NCBI GenBank assembly: GCA_036971475.1
Contig: JBAIZL010000008.1
Span: 30,314,219 to 30,378,218, forward strand
DNA length: 64,000 nt
Origin: Prosapia bicincta
Taxonomy: Eukaryota; Arthropoda; Insecta; Hemiptera; Cercopidae
Reading direction: 5' to 3'
Shown piece by piece: positions 46,130 through 58,800 of this stretch (positions are counted from its first letter, which is position 1; the number at the start of each line of letters is the position of its first letter). The notes beneath the pieces were generated by a model. It searched no databases, was not told the origin of the DNA, and worked only from the letters and a program-made list of their open reading frames with translations. Position numbers and translations under genes: made by a program.

Positions 46130-48965
46130 TCCTTGAGTTTACTTCTACTAAATGTTTTTATTTCCTGAAAGTTATGACGGGTTTCGTTTAAATTCCGATT
46201 TTTTCTGAATACCATTTTCTACGATCACCTGTCTTCGATTTAATGTTTTCATTTCCTGAAAGTTATGACGGGTTTCGTTTAAACTCCGATTTTTTCTGAA
46301 TACCATTTTCTACGATCACCTGTCTTCGATTTAATGTTTTCATTTCCTGAAAGTTATGACGGGTTTCGTTTAAACTCCGATTTTTTCTGAATACCATTTT
46401 CTACGATCACCTGTCTTCCATTTAATGTTTTCATTTCCTGAAAGTTATGACGGGTTTCGTTTAAACTCCGATTTTTTCTGAATACCATTTTCTACGATCA
46501 CCTGTCTTCCATTTAATGTTTTCATTTCCTGAAAGTTATGACGGGTTTCGTTTACAATTGCGATCGTTTATGAATACCATTTTCTACGATCACCTGTCTT
46601 TATTTAATAATTTCATTCCCTCAAAGTCCTAAAGAGTTTTATTTAAATTGAGGACGTTTCTGAATACCATTTTCTAAGATCACCTGTCTTCTATTTAATG
46701 TTTTCATTTCCTGAGAGTCCTGCTAGTTTTGTTTACAATTCCGATCGTTTCTGAATACCATTTTCTAAGATCACCTGTCTTCTATTTAATGTTTTCATTT
46801 CCTGAGAGTCCTGCTAGTTTTGTTTACAATTCCGATCGTTTCTGAATACCATTTTCTACGATCACCGATCTTCTATTTAATGTTTTTTCCTGAAAGTCCT
46901 GCGAGTTTTGTTTACAATTCCGATCGTTGCTGAATACCATTTTCAATGATCACCTGTATTCTATTTAATGTTTTCATTTCCTCAAAGTCATAAAGAGTTT
47001 TATTTAAATTGAGGACGTTTCTGAGTACCATTTTCTACGATCACCTGTCTTCTTTTTAATTTTTTCATTTCCTCAAAGTCCTAAAGAGTTTTATTTACAA
47101 TTGAGGACGTTTCTGAATACCATTTTGTACGATCACCTACCTTCTATTAATGTTTTCATTTCCTGAAAGTCCTGCGGGTTTTGTTTACAACTCCGATCGT
47201 TGCTGAATACCATTTTCAACGATCACCTGTCTTCTATTTAATGTTTTCATTTCCTCAAAGTCATAAAGAGTTTTATTTAAATTGAGGACGTTTCTGAGTA
47301 CCATTTTCTACGATCACCTGTCTTCTTTTTAATTTTTTCATTTCCTCAAAGTCCTAAAGAGTTTTATTTACAATTGAGGACGTTTCTGAATACCATTTTC
47401 TACGTTCACCTACCTTCTATTTAATGTTTTCATTTCCTGAAAGTCCTGCGACTTTTGTTTACAATTCTGATCGTTTCTGAATACCATTTTCAACGATCAC
47501 CTGTCTTCTATTTAATGTTTTCATTTCCTCAAAGTCATAAAGAGTTTTATTTAAATTGAGGACGCTTCTGAATACCATTTTCTACGTTCACCTACCTTCT
47601 ATTTAATGTTTTCATTTCCTGAAAGTCCTGCGACTTTTGTTTACAATTCTGATCGTTTCTGAATACCATTTTCTACGATCAGCTGTCTTCTTTTTAATTT
47701 TTTCATTTCCTCAAAGTCCTAAAGAGTTTTATCTACAATTTCGAACGTGTAAAAATACCATTTTCTACGATCACCTATCTTCTATTTAATAATTTCATTT
47801 CCTCAAAGTCCTAAAGAGTTTTATTTACAATTCTGATCGTTTCTGAATACCATTTTCTACGATCACCTATCTTCTATTTAATGTTTTCGTTTCCTGAAAG
47901 TCCTGCGGGTTTTGTTTACAATTCCGATCGTTGCTGAATACCATTTTCAACGATCACCTGTCTTCTATTTAATGTTTTCATTTCCTCAAAGTCATAAAGA
48001 GTTTTATTTAAATTGAGGACGCTTCTGAATACCATTTTCTACGATCACCTACCTTCTATTAATGTTTTCATTTCCTGAAAGTCCTGCGAGCTTTGTTTAC
48101 AATTCCGATCGTTGCTGAATAACATTTTCAACGATCACCGTCTTCTATTTAATGTTTTCATTTCCTCAAAGTCATAGAGTTTTATTTAAATTGAGGACGC
48201 TTCTGAATACCATTTTCTACGATCACCTACCTTCTATTTAATGTTTTCATTTCCTGAAAGTCCTGCGACTTTTGTTAACAATTCTGATCGTTTCTGAATA
48301 CCATTTTCTACGATCAGCTGTCTTCTTTTTAATTTTTTCATTTCCTCAAAGTCCTAAAGAGTTTTATCTACAATTTCGAACGTGTAAAAATACCATTTTC
48401 TACGATCACTTATCTTCTATTTAATAATTTCATTTCCTCAAAGTCCTAAAGAGTTTTATTTACAATTGAGGACGTTTCTGAATACCATTTTGTACGATCA
48501 TCTACCTTCTATTAATGTTTTCATTTCCTGAAAGTCCTGCGAGTTTTGTTTACAATTCTGATCGTTTCTGAATACCATTTTCTACGATCACCTATCTTCT
48601 ATTTAATGTTTTCGTTTCCTGAAAGTCCTGCGGGTTTTGTTTACAATTCCGATCGTTGCTGAATACCATTTTCAACGATCACCTGTCTTCTATTTAATGT
48701 TTTCATTTCCTCAAAGTCATAAAGAGTTTTATTTAAATTGAGGACGTTTCTGAATACCATTTTCTACGATCACCTGCCTTCTATTTAATGTTTTCATTTC
48801 CTGAAAGCCCTGCGAGTTTTGTTTACAATTCCGATCTTTTCTGAATACCATTTTCTACGATCACCTGTCTTCCACCTAATGTTTTTATTTCCTGAAAGTC
48901 GTGAAGAGTTTTATTTACAACTTTGGACGTTTCTGAATACAATTTTCTACGATCGACTATGTTTA
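46130..48965. repeat. 91-bp minisatellite (~31 copies, several variants)
   Basis: GTTATGACGG recurs at 46171, 46262, 46353 and 46444 (91-bp spacing). The constant core is CTGAATACCATTTTCTACGA then TCACCTGTCTTC, ATTTAATGTTTTCATTTCC. After 46560 several diverged unit types mix (CTGCGAGTTTTGTTTACAATT versus AAAGAGTTTTATTTAAATTGA), giving irregular longer-range repeats. Confidence 0.94.
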
Positions 48966-49809
48966 GGAGTATTTTATAATTTTAGCGAAACATATCACAT
49001 TGATCGCTGAACTCAGAAAGACAAAAATTCTGTTTGTAATGTATCTAACGCCCATCGTATGCTATTTACTGCTAACTGTGACGTAATTTTAAAAATAATA
49101 TTTTACTTTGTGCAATCGAGCGTTTGAAATTCTACTGTAAATCAAACGAGATGTGTTTACTTCGGTTTTGCATCCAGTGGCGTAATAAACAAAGTATTAT
49201 GGGATGCATTAAGCCTTAGTAGATGAAACAAAAGTGCAATACCGAAAATATGCCTCTGTGCACACCCAATCGATACAGATAAAATATCTTTTCACTTTTT
49301 TACTAGAACACAGCTTTGGAAATACGGGTGTAGCAAGCCCTAACATTCTAACTTTGATCTAGACGTTTAATAAAAGCAATTCTACCTAATAATATTACCC
49401 TTAAATTTTTTTCATTAGGTTTTTCTAAAACAATAGACTAACATTTGACAATAACATTTGAAACAATAACAGTACATTTGAAAAACAAAATGTTTTTCTA
49501 CTTTCTATTCAATTGCGCTAGGTTATGCATGTATGGGAATGAAGGGTAAGAGTACGCACCTAATGATTTTTTAGGTATATCTGCGTAAATAAAAAATATA
49601 CAGACTTCAACATTTTGTAAAATATTCTTTATTTATATATGTAACATTCTTATAAATTTCACTTACTTAGCAATAAACACATCAAAATGAAAAATAAATT
49701 TTAAAAAATTGTCAAGTGCGTACTGTTGTCCTACTGGGAGGGTAAGAGTACGCAAGTAGGGTGGTTAAAAGTACGCACTAACAGTGATCAAAAAAAATAG
49801 CCCACTAAG
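48966..49809. other. Unique sequence with repeated GTACGCAC motifs
   Basis: No gene recognised. GGGTAAGAGTACGCAC-like words stand at 49544-49560, 49740-49756 and (variant) 49763-49779, with an inverted GTGCGTACT at 49716-49724. Such motifs could be termini of a DNA transposon, but no bounded element could be defined. Confidence 0.45.
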
Positions 49810-52800
49810 CATCCAGCCGTTAAGCATATAGTAGGCTCGTTCCACTCTTAGCTGGCATGGCTAACGGTTTCGAAGCAACAAGTCAGTCAGGGCAAATGAT
49901 ATCCGATGTTTATCCAGCCGTTAAGCATATAGTAGGCTCGTTCCACTCTTAGCTGGCATGGCTAACGGTTTCGAAGTAACAAGTCAGTCAGGGCAAATGA
50001 TATCCGATGTTTATCCAGCCGTTAAGCATATAGTAGGCTCGTTCCACTCTTAGCTGGCATGGCTAACGGTTTCGAAGCAACAAGTCAGTCAGGGCAAATG
50101 ATATCCGATGTTTATCCAGCCGTTAAGCATATAGTAGGCTCGTTCCACTCTTAGCTGGCATGGCTAACGGTTTCGAAGTAACAAGTCAGTCAGGGCAAAT
50201 GATATCCGATGTTTATCCAGCCGTTAAGCATATAGTAGGGTCGTTCTCACTGTTAGCTGGTATGGCTAACGGTTTCGAAGCAACAAGTCAATCAGGGCAA
50301 ATGATATCCGATGTTTATCCAGCCGTTAAGCATATAGTAGGCTCGTTCCACTCTTAGCTGGCATGGCTAACGGTTTCGAAGTAACAAGTCAGTCAGGGCA
50401 AATGATATCCGATGTTTATCCAGCCGTTAAGCATATAGTAGGCTCGTTCCACTCTTAGCTGGCATGGCTAACGGTTTCGAAGCAACAAGTCAGTCAGGGC
50501 AAATGATATCCGATGTTTATCCAGCCGTTAAGCATATAGTAGGCTCGTTCCACTCTTAGCTGGCATGGCTAACGGTTTCGAAGTAACAAGTCAGTCAGGG
50601 CAAATGATATCCGATGTTTATCCAGCCGTTAAGCATATAGTAGGGTCGTTCTCACTGTTAGCTGGTATGGCTAACGGTTTCGAAGCAACAAGTCAATCAG
50701 GGCAAATGATATCCGATGTTTATCCAGCCGTTAAGCATATAGTAGGCTCGTTCCACTCTTAGCTGGCATGGCTAACGGTTTCGAAGTAACAAGTCAGTCA
50801 GGGCAAATGATATCCGATGTTTATCCAGCCGTTAAGCATATAGTAGGCTCGTTCCACTCTTAGCTGGCATGGCTAACGGTTTCGAAGCAACAAGTCAGTC
50901 AGGGCAAATGATATCCGATGTTTATCCAGCCGTTAAGCATATAGTAGGCTCGTTCCACTCTTAGTTGGCATGGCTAACGGTTTCGAAGTAACAAGTCAGT
51001 CAGGGCAAATGATATCCGATGTTTATCCAGCCGTTAAGCATATAGTAGGCTCGTTCCACTCTTAGCTGGCATGGCTAACGGTTTCGAAGCAACAAGTCAG
51101 TCAGGGCAAATGATATCCGATGTTTATCCAGCCGTTAAGCATATAGTAGGCTCGTTCCACTCTTAGCTGGCATGGCTAACGGTTTCGAAGTAACAAGTCA
51201 GTCAGGGCAAATGATATCCGATGTTTATCCAGCCGTTAAGCATATAGTAGGCTCCTTCTCACTGTTAGCTGGTATGGCTAACGGTTTCGAAGCAACAAGT
51301 AAATCAGGGCAAATGATATCCGATGTTTATCCAGCCGTTAAGCATATAGTAGGGTCGTTCTCACTGTTAGCTGGTATGGCTAACGGTTTCGAAGCAACAA
51401 GTAAATCAGGGCAAATGATATCCGATGTTTATCCAGCCGTTAAGCATATAATAGGGTCGTTCTCACTGTTAGCTGTCATGGCTAACGGTTTCGAAGCAAC
51501 ATGTCAGTCAGGGCAAATGATATATGATGTTTATCCAGCCGTTGAGCATATAGTAGGCTCGTTCTCACTGTTAGCTGGCATGGCTAACGGTTTCGAAGTA
51601 ACAAGTCAGTCAGGGTAAATGATATCCGATGTTTATCCAGCCGTTAAGCATATAGTAGGCTCGTTCTCACTGTTAGCTGGCATGGCTAACTGTTTCGAAG
51701 CAACAAGTCAGTCAGGGCAAATGATATCCGATGTTTATCCAGCCGTTAAGCATATAGTAGGCTCGTTCTCACTGTTAGCTGGCATGGCTAACGGTTTCGA
51801 AGTAACAAGTCAGTCAGGGCAAATGATATCCGATGTTTATCCAGCCGTTAAGCATATAGTAGGCTCGTTCTCACTGTTAGCTGGCATGGCTAACGGTTTC
51901 GAAGTAACAAGTCAGTCAGGGCAAATGATATCCGATGTTTATCCAGCCGTTAAGCATATAGTAGGCTCGTTCTCACTGTTAGCTGGCATGGCTAACTGTT
52001 TCGAAGCAACAAGTCAGTCAGGGCAAATGATATCCGATGTTTATCCAGCCGTTAAGCATATAGTAGGCTCCTTCTCACTGTTAGCTGGCATGGCTAACGG
52101 TTTCGAAGTAACAAGTCAGTCAGGGCAAATGATATCCGATGTTTATCCAGCCGTTAAGCATATAGTAGGCTCCTTCTCACTGTTAGCTGGCATGGCTAAC
52201 GGTTTCGAAGTAACAAGTCAGTCAGGGTAAATGATATCCGATGTTTATCCAGCCGTTAAGCATATAGTAGGCTCGTTCTCACTGTTAGCTGGCATGGCTA
52301 ACGGTTTCGAAGTAACAAGTCAGTCACGGTAAATGATATCCGATGTTTATCAAGCCGTTAAGGATATAGTAGGCTCGTTCTCACTGTTAGCTGGCATGGC
52401 TAACTGTTTCGAAGTAACAAGTCAGTCAGGGTAAATGATATCCGATGTTTATCCAGCCGTTAAGCATATAGTAGGCTCGTTCTCACTGTTAGCTGGCATG
52501 GCTAACTGTTTCGAAGCAACAAGTCAATCAGGGCAAATGATAACCGATGTTTATCCAGCCGTTAAGCTTATAGTAGGCTCCTTCTCACTGTTAGCTGGCA
52601 TGGCTAACGGTTTCGAAGTAACAAGTCAGTCAGGGTAAATGATATCCGATGTTTATCCAGCCGTTAAGCATATAGTAGGCTCGTTCTCACTGTTAGCTGG
52701 CATGGCTAACGGTTTCGAAGTAACAAGTCAGTCAGGGCAAATGATATCCGATGTTTATCCAGCCGTTAAGCATATAGTAGGCTCCTTCTCACTGTTAGCT

Positions 52801-55800
52801 GGCATGGCTAACGGTTTCGAAGTAACAAGTCAGTCAGGGTAAATGATATCCGATGTTTATCAAGCCGTTAAGCATATAGTAGGCTCGTTCTCACTGTTAG
52901 CTGGCATGGATAACGGTTTCAAAGAAACAAGTCAGTCAGGGCAAATGCTACCCTATGTTTATCCAGCCGTTAAACATATAGTAGGCTCGTTCTCACTGTT
53001 AGCTGGCATGGCTAACGGCTTCGAAGCAACATGTCAGTCAGGGCAAATGATATCCGATGTTTATCCAGCCGTTAAGCATATAGTAGGCTCGTTCTCACTG
53101 TTAGCTGGCATGGCTAACGGTTTCGAAGCAACATGTCAGTCGGGGCAAATGATATCCGATGTTTATCCAGCCGTTAAGCATATAGTAGGCTCGTTCTCAC
53201 TGTTAGCTGGCATGGCTAACGGTTTCGAAGCAACATGTCGGTCAGGGCAAATGATATCCGATGTTTATCAAGCCGTTAAGCATGTAGTAGGCTCCTTCTC
53301 ACTGTTAGCTGGCATGGCTAAAGGTTTCGAAGCAACATGTCGGTCAGGGCAAATGATATCCGATGTTTATCCAGCCGTTAAGCATATAGTAGGCTCGTTC
53401 TCACTGTTAGCTGGCATGGCTAACGGTTTCGAAGCAACATGTCGGTCAGGGCAAATGATATCCGATGTTTATCAAGCCGTTAAGCATGTAGTAGGCTCCT
53501 TCTCACTGTTAGCTGGCATGGCTAACGGTTTCGAAGTAACAAGTCAGTCAGGGTAAATGATATCCGATGTTTATCCAGCCGTTAAGCATATAGTAGGCTC
53601 GTTCTCACTGTTAGCTGGCATGGCTAACGGTTTCGAAGTAACAAGTCAGTCAGGGCAAATGATATCCGATGTTTATCCAGCCGTTAAGCATATAGTAGGC
53701 TCCTTCTCACTGTTAGCTGGCATGGCTAACGGTTTCGAAGTAACAAGTCAGTCAGGGTAAATGATATCCGATGTTTATCCAGCCGTTAAGCATATAGTAG
53801 GCTCGTTCTCACTGTTAGCTGGCATGGCTAACGGTTTCGAAGTAACAAGTCAGTCAGGGTAAATGATATCCGATGTTTATCCAGCCGTTAAGCATATAGT
53901 AGGCTCCTTCTCACTGTTAGTTGGCATGGCTAACGGTTTCGAAGCGACATGTCAGTCAGGGCAAATGATATCCGATGTTTATCAAGCCGTTAAGCACATA
54001 GTAGGCTCGTTCTCACTGTTAGCTGGCATGGCTAACTGTTTCGAAGTAACAAGTCAGTCAGGGTAAATGATATCCGATGTTTATCCAGCCGTTAAGCATA
54101 TAGTAGGCTCCTTCTCACTGTTAGTTGGCATGGCTAACGGTTTCGAAGCGACATGTCAGTCAGGGCAAATGATATCCGATGTTTATCAAGCCGTTAAGCA
54201 TATAGTAGGCTCGTTCTCACTGTTAGCTGGCATGGCTAACTGTTTCGAAGTAACAAGTCAGTCAGGGCAAATGATATCCGATGTTTATCCAGCCGTTAAG
54301 CATATAGTAGGCTCCTTCTCACTGTTAGCTGGCATGGCTAACGGTTTCGAAGCAACATGTCGGTCAGGGCAAATGATATCCGATGTTTATCAAGCCGTTA
54401 AGCATGCAGTAGGCTCCTTCTCACTGTTAGCTGGCATGGCTAAAGGTTTCGAAGCAACATGTCGGTCAGGGCAAATGATATCCGATGTTTATCCAGCCGT
54501 TAAGCATATAGTAGGCTCCTTCTCACTGTTAGCTGGCATGGCTAACGGTTTCGAAGCAACAAGTCAGTCAGGGCAAATGATATCCGATGTTTATCCAGTC
54601 GTTAAGCATATAGTAGGCTCGTTCTCACTGTTAGCTGGTATGGTTAACGGTTTCGAAGCAACAAGTCAGTCAGGGCAAATGATATCCGATGTTTATCCAG
54701 CCGTTAAGCATATAGTAGGCTCGTTCTCACTGTTAGCTGGCATGGCTAACGGTTTCGAAGCGACATGTCAGTCAGGGCAAATGATATCCGATGTTTATCC
54801 AGCCGTTAAGCATATAGTAGGCTCGTTCTCACTGTTAGCTGGCATGGCTAACGGTTTCGAAGCAACATGTCAATCAGGGTAAATGATATCCGATGTTTAT
54901 CCAGCCGTTAAGCATATAGTAGGCTCGTTCTCACTGTTAGCTGGCATGGCTAACGGTTTCGAAGCGACATGTCAGTCAGGGCAAATGATATCCGATGTTT
55001 ATCCAGTCGTTAAGCATATAGTAGGCTCGTTCTCACTGTTAGCTGGCATGGCTAACGGTTTCGAAGCAACATGTCAGTCAGGGCAAATGATATCCGATGT
55101 TTATCCAGTCGTTAAGCATATAGTAGGCTCGTTCTCACTGTAAGCTGGCATGGCTAACGGTTTCGAAGTAACAAGTCAGTCAGGGTAAATGATATCCGAT
55201 GTTTATCCAGCCGTTAAGCATATAGTAGGCTCGTTCTCACTGTTAGCTGGCATGGCTAACGGTTTCGAAGTAACAAGTCAGTCAGGGCAAATGATATCCG
55301 ATGTTTATCCAGCCGTTAAGCATATAGTAGGCTCCTTCTCACTGTTAGCTGGCATGGCTAACGGTTTCGAAGTAACAAGTCAGTCAGGGTAAATGATATC
55401 CGATGTTTATCCAGCCGTTAAGCATATAGTAGGCTCCTTCTCACTGTTAGCTGGCATGGCTAACGGTTTCGAAGCAACATGTCGGTCAGGGCAAATGATA
55501 TCCGATGTTTATCAAGCCGTTAAGCATGTAGTAGGCTCCTTCTCACTGTTAGCTGGCATGGCTAAAGGTTTCGAAGCAACATGTCGGTCAGGGCAAATGA
55601 TATCCGATGTTTATCCAGCCGTTAAGCATATAGTAGGCTCGTTCTCACTGTTAGCTGGCATGGCTAACGGTTTCGAAGCAACATGTCGGTCAGGGCAAAT
55701 GATATCCGATGTTTATCAAGCCGTTAAGCATGTAGTAGGCTCCTTCTCACTGTTAGCTGGCATGGCTAACGGTTTCGAAGTAACAAGTCAGTCAGGGTAA

Positions 55801-58800
55801 ATGATATCCGATGTTTATCCAGCCGTTAAGCATATAGTAGGCTCGTTCTCACTGTTAGCTGGCATGGCTAACGGTTTCGAAGTAACAAGTCAGTCAGGGC
55901 AAATGATATCCGATGTTTATCCAGCCGTTAAGCATATAGTAGGCTCCTTCTCACTGTTAGCTGGCATGGCTAACGGTTTCGAAGTAACAAGTCAGTCAGG
56001 GTAAATGATATCCGATGTTTATCCAGCCGTTAAGCATATAGTAGGCTCGTTCTCACTGTTAGCTGGCATGGCTAACGGTTTCGAAGTAACAAGTCAGTCA
56101 GGGTAAATGATATCCGATGTTTATCCAGCCGTTAAGCATATAGTAGGCTCCTTCTCACTGTTAGTTGGCATGGCTAACGGTTTCGAAGCGACATGTCAGT
56201 CAGGGCAAATGATATCCGATGTTTATCAAGCCGTTAAGCACATAGTAGGCTCGTTCTCACTGTTAGCTGGCATGGCTAACTGTTTCGAAGTAACAAGTCA
56301 GTCAGGGTAAATGATATCCGATGTTTATCCAGCCGTTAAGCATATAGTAGGCTCCTTCTCACTGTTAGTTGGCATGGCTAACGGTTTCGAAGCGACATGT
56401 CAGTCAGGGCAAATGATATCCGATGTTTATCAAGCCGTTAAGCATATAGTAGGCTCGTTCTCACTGTTAGCTGGCATGGCTAACTGTTTCGAAGTAACAA
56501 GTCAGTCAGGGCAAATGATATCCGATGTTTATCAAGCCGTTAAGCATATAGTAGGCTCCTTCTCACTGTTAGCTGGCATGGCTAACGGTTTCGAAGCAAC
56601 ATGTCGGTCAGGGCAAATGATATCCGATGTTTATCAAGCCGTTAAGCATGCAGTAGGCTCCTTCTCACTGTTAGCTGGCATGGCTAAAGGTTTCGAAGCA
56701 ACATGTCGGTCAGGGCAAATGATATCCGATGTTTATCCAGCCGTTAAGCATATAGTAGGCTCCTTCTCACTGTTAGCTGGCATGGCTAACGGTTTCGAAG
56801 CAACAAGTCAGTCAGGGCAAATGATATCCGATGTTTATCCAGTCGTTAAGCATATAGTAGGCTCGTTCTCACTGTTAGCTGGTATGGTTAACGGTTTCGA
56901 AGCAACAAGTCAGTCAGGGCAAATGATATCCGATGTTTATCCAGCCGTTAAGCATATAGTAGGCTCGTTCTCACTGTTAGCTGGCATGGCTAACGGTTTC
57001 GAAGCGACATGTCAGTCAGGGCAAATGATATCCGATGTTTATCCAGCCGTTAAGCATATAGTAGGCTCGTTCTCACTGTTAGCTGGCATGGCTAACGGTT
57101 TCGAAGCAACATGTCAATCAGGGTAAATGATATCCGATGTTTATCCAGCCGTTAAGCATATAGTAGGCTCGTTCTCACTGTTAGCTGGCATGGCTAACGG
57201 TTTCGAAGCGACATGTCAGTCAGGGCAAATGATATCCGATGTTTATCCAGTCGTTAAGCATATAGTAGGCTCGTTCTCACTGTTAGCTGGCATGGCTAAC
57301 GGTTTCGAAGCAACATGTCAGTCAGGGCAAATGATATCCGATGTTTATCCAGTCGTTAAGCATATAGTAGGCTCGTTCTCACTGTAAGCTGGCATGGCTA
57401 ACGGTTTCGAAGTAACAAGTCAGTCAGGGTAAATGATATCCGATGTTTATCCAGCCGTTAAGCATATAGTAGGCTCGTTCTCACTGTTAGCTGGCATGGC
57501 TAACGGTTTCGAAGTAACAAGTCAGTCAGGGCAAATGATATCCGATGTTTATCCAGCCGTTAAGCATATAGTAGGCTCCTTCTCACTGTTAGCTGGCATG
57601 GCTAACGGTTTCGAAGTAACAAGTCAGTCAGGGTAAATGATATCCGATGTTTATCCAGCCGTTGAGCATATAGTAGGCTCGTTCTCACTGTTAGCTGGCA
57701 TGGCTAACGGTTTCGAAGTAACTAGTCAGTCAGGGTAAATGATATCCGATGTTTATCCAGCCGTTAAGCATATAGTAGGCTCGTTCTCACTGTTAGCTGG
57801 CATGGCTAAAGGTTTCGAAGCAACATGTCGGTCAGGGCAAATGATATCCGATGTTTATCAAGCCGTTAAGCATATAGTAGGCTCGTTCTCACTGTTAGCT
57901 GGCATGGATAACGGTTTCAAAGAAACAAGTCAGTCAGGGCAAATGCTACCCTATGTTTATCCAGCCGTTAAACATATAGTAGGCTCGTTCTCACTGTTAG
58001 CTGGCATGGCTAACGGCTTCGAAGCAACATGTCAGTCAGGGCAAATGATATCCGATGTTTATCCAGCCGTTAAGCATATAGTAGGCTCGTTCTCACTGTT
58101 AGCTGGCATGGCTAACGGTTTCGAAGCAACATGTCAGTCGGGGCAAATGATATCCGATGTTTATCCAGCCGTTAAGCATATAGTAGGCTCCTTCTCACTG
58201 TTAGCTGGCATGGCTAACGGTTTCGAAGCAACATGTCGGTCAGGGCAAATGATATCCGATGTTTATCAAGCCGTTAAGCATGTAGTAGGCTCCTTCTCAC
58301 TGTTAGCTGGCATGGCTAAAGGTTTCGAAGCAACATGTCGGTCAGGGCAAATGATATCCGATGTTTATCCAGCCGTTAAGCATATAGTGGGCTCGTCCTC
58401 ACTGTTAGCTGGCATGGCTAACGGTTTCGAAGCAACATGTCGGTCAGGGCAAATGATATCCGATGTTTATCAAGCCGTTAAGCATGTAGTAGGCTCCTTC
58501 TCACTGTTAGCTGGCATGGCTAACGGTTTCGAAGTAACAAGTCAGTCAGGGTAAATGATATCCGATGTTTATCCAGCCGTTAAGCATATAGTAGGCTCGT
58601 TCTCACTGTTAGCTGGCATGGCTAACGGTTTCGAAGTAACAAGTCAGTCAGGGCAAATGATATCCGATGTTTATCCAGCCGTTAAGCATATAGTAGGCTC
58701 CTTCTCACTGTTAGCTGGCATGGCTAACGGTTTCGAAGTAACAAGTCAGTCAGGGTAAATGATATCCGATGTTTATCCAGCCGTTAAGCATATAGTAGGC

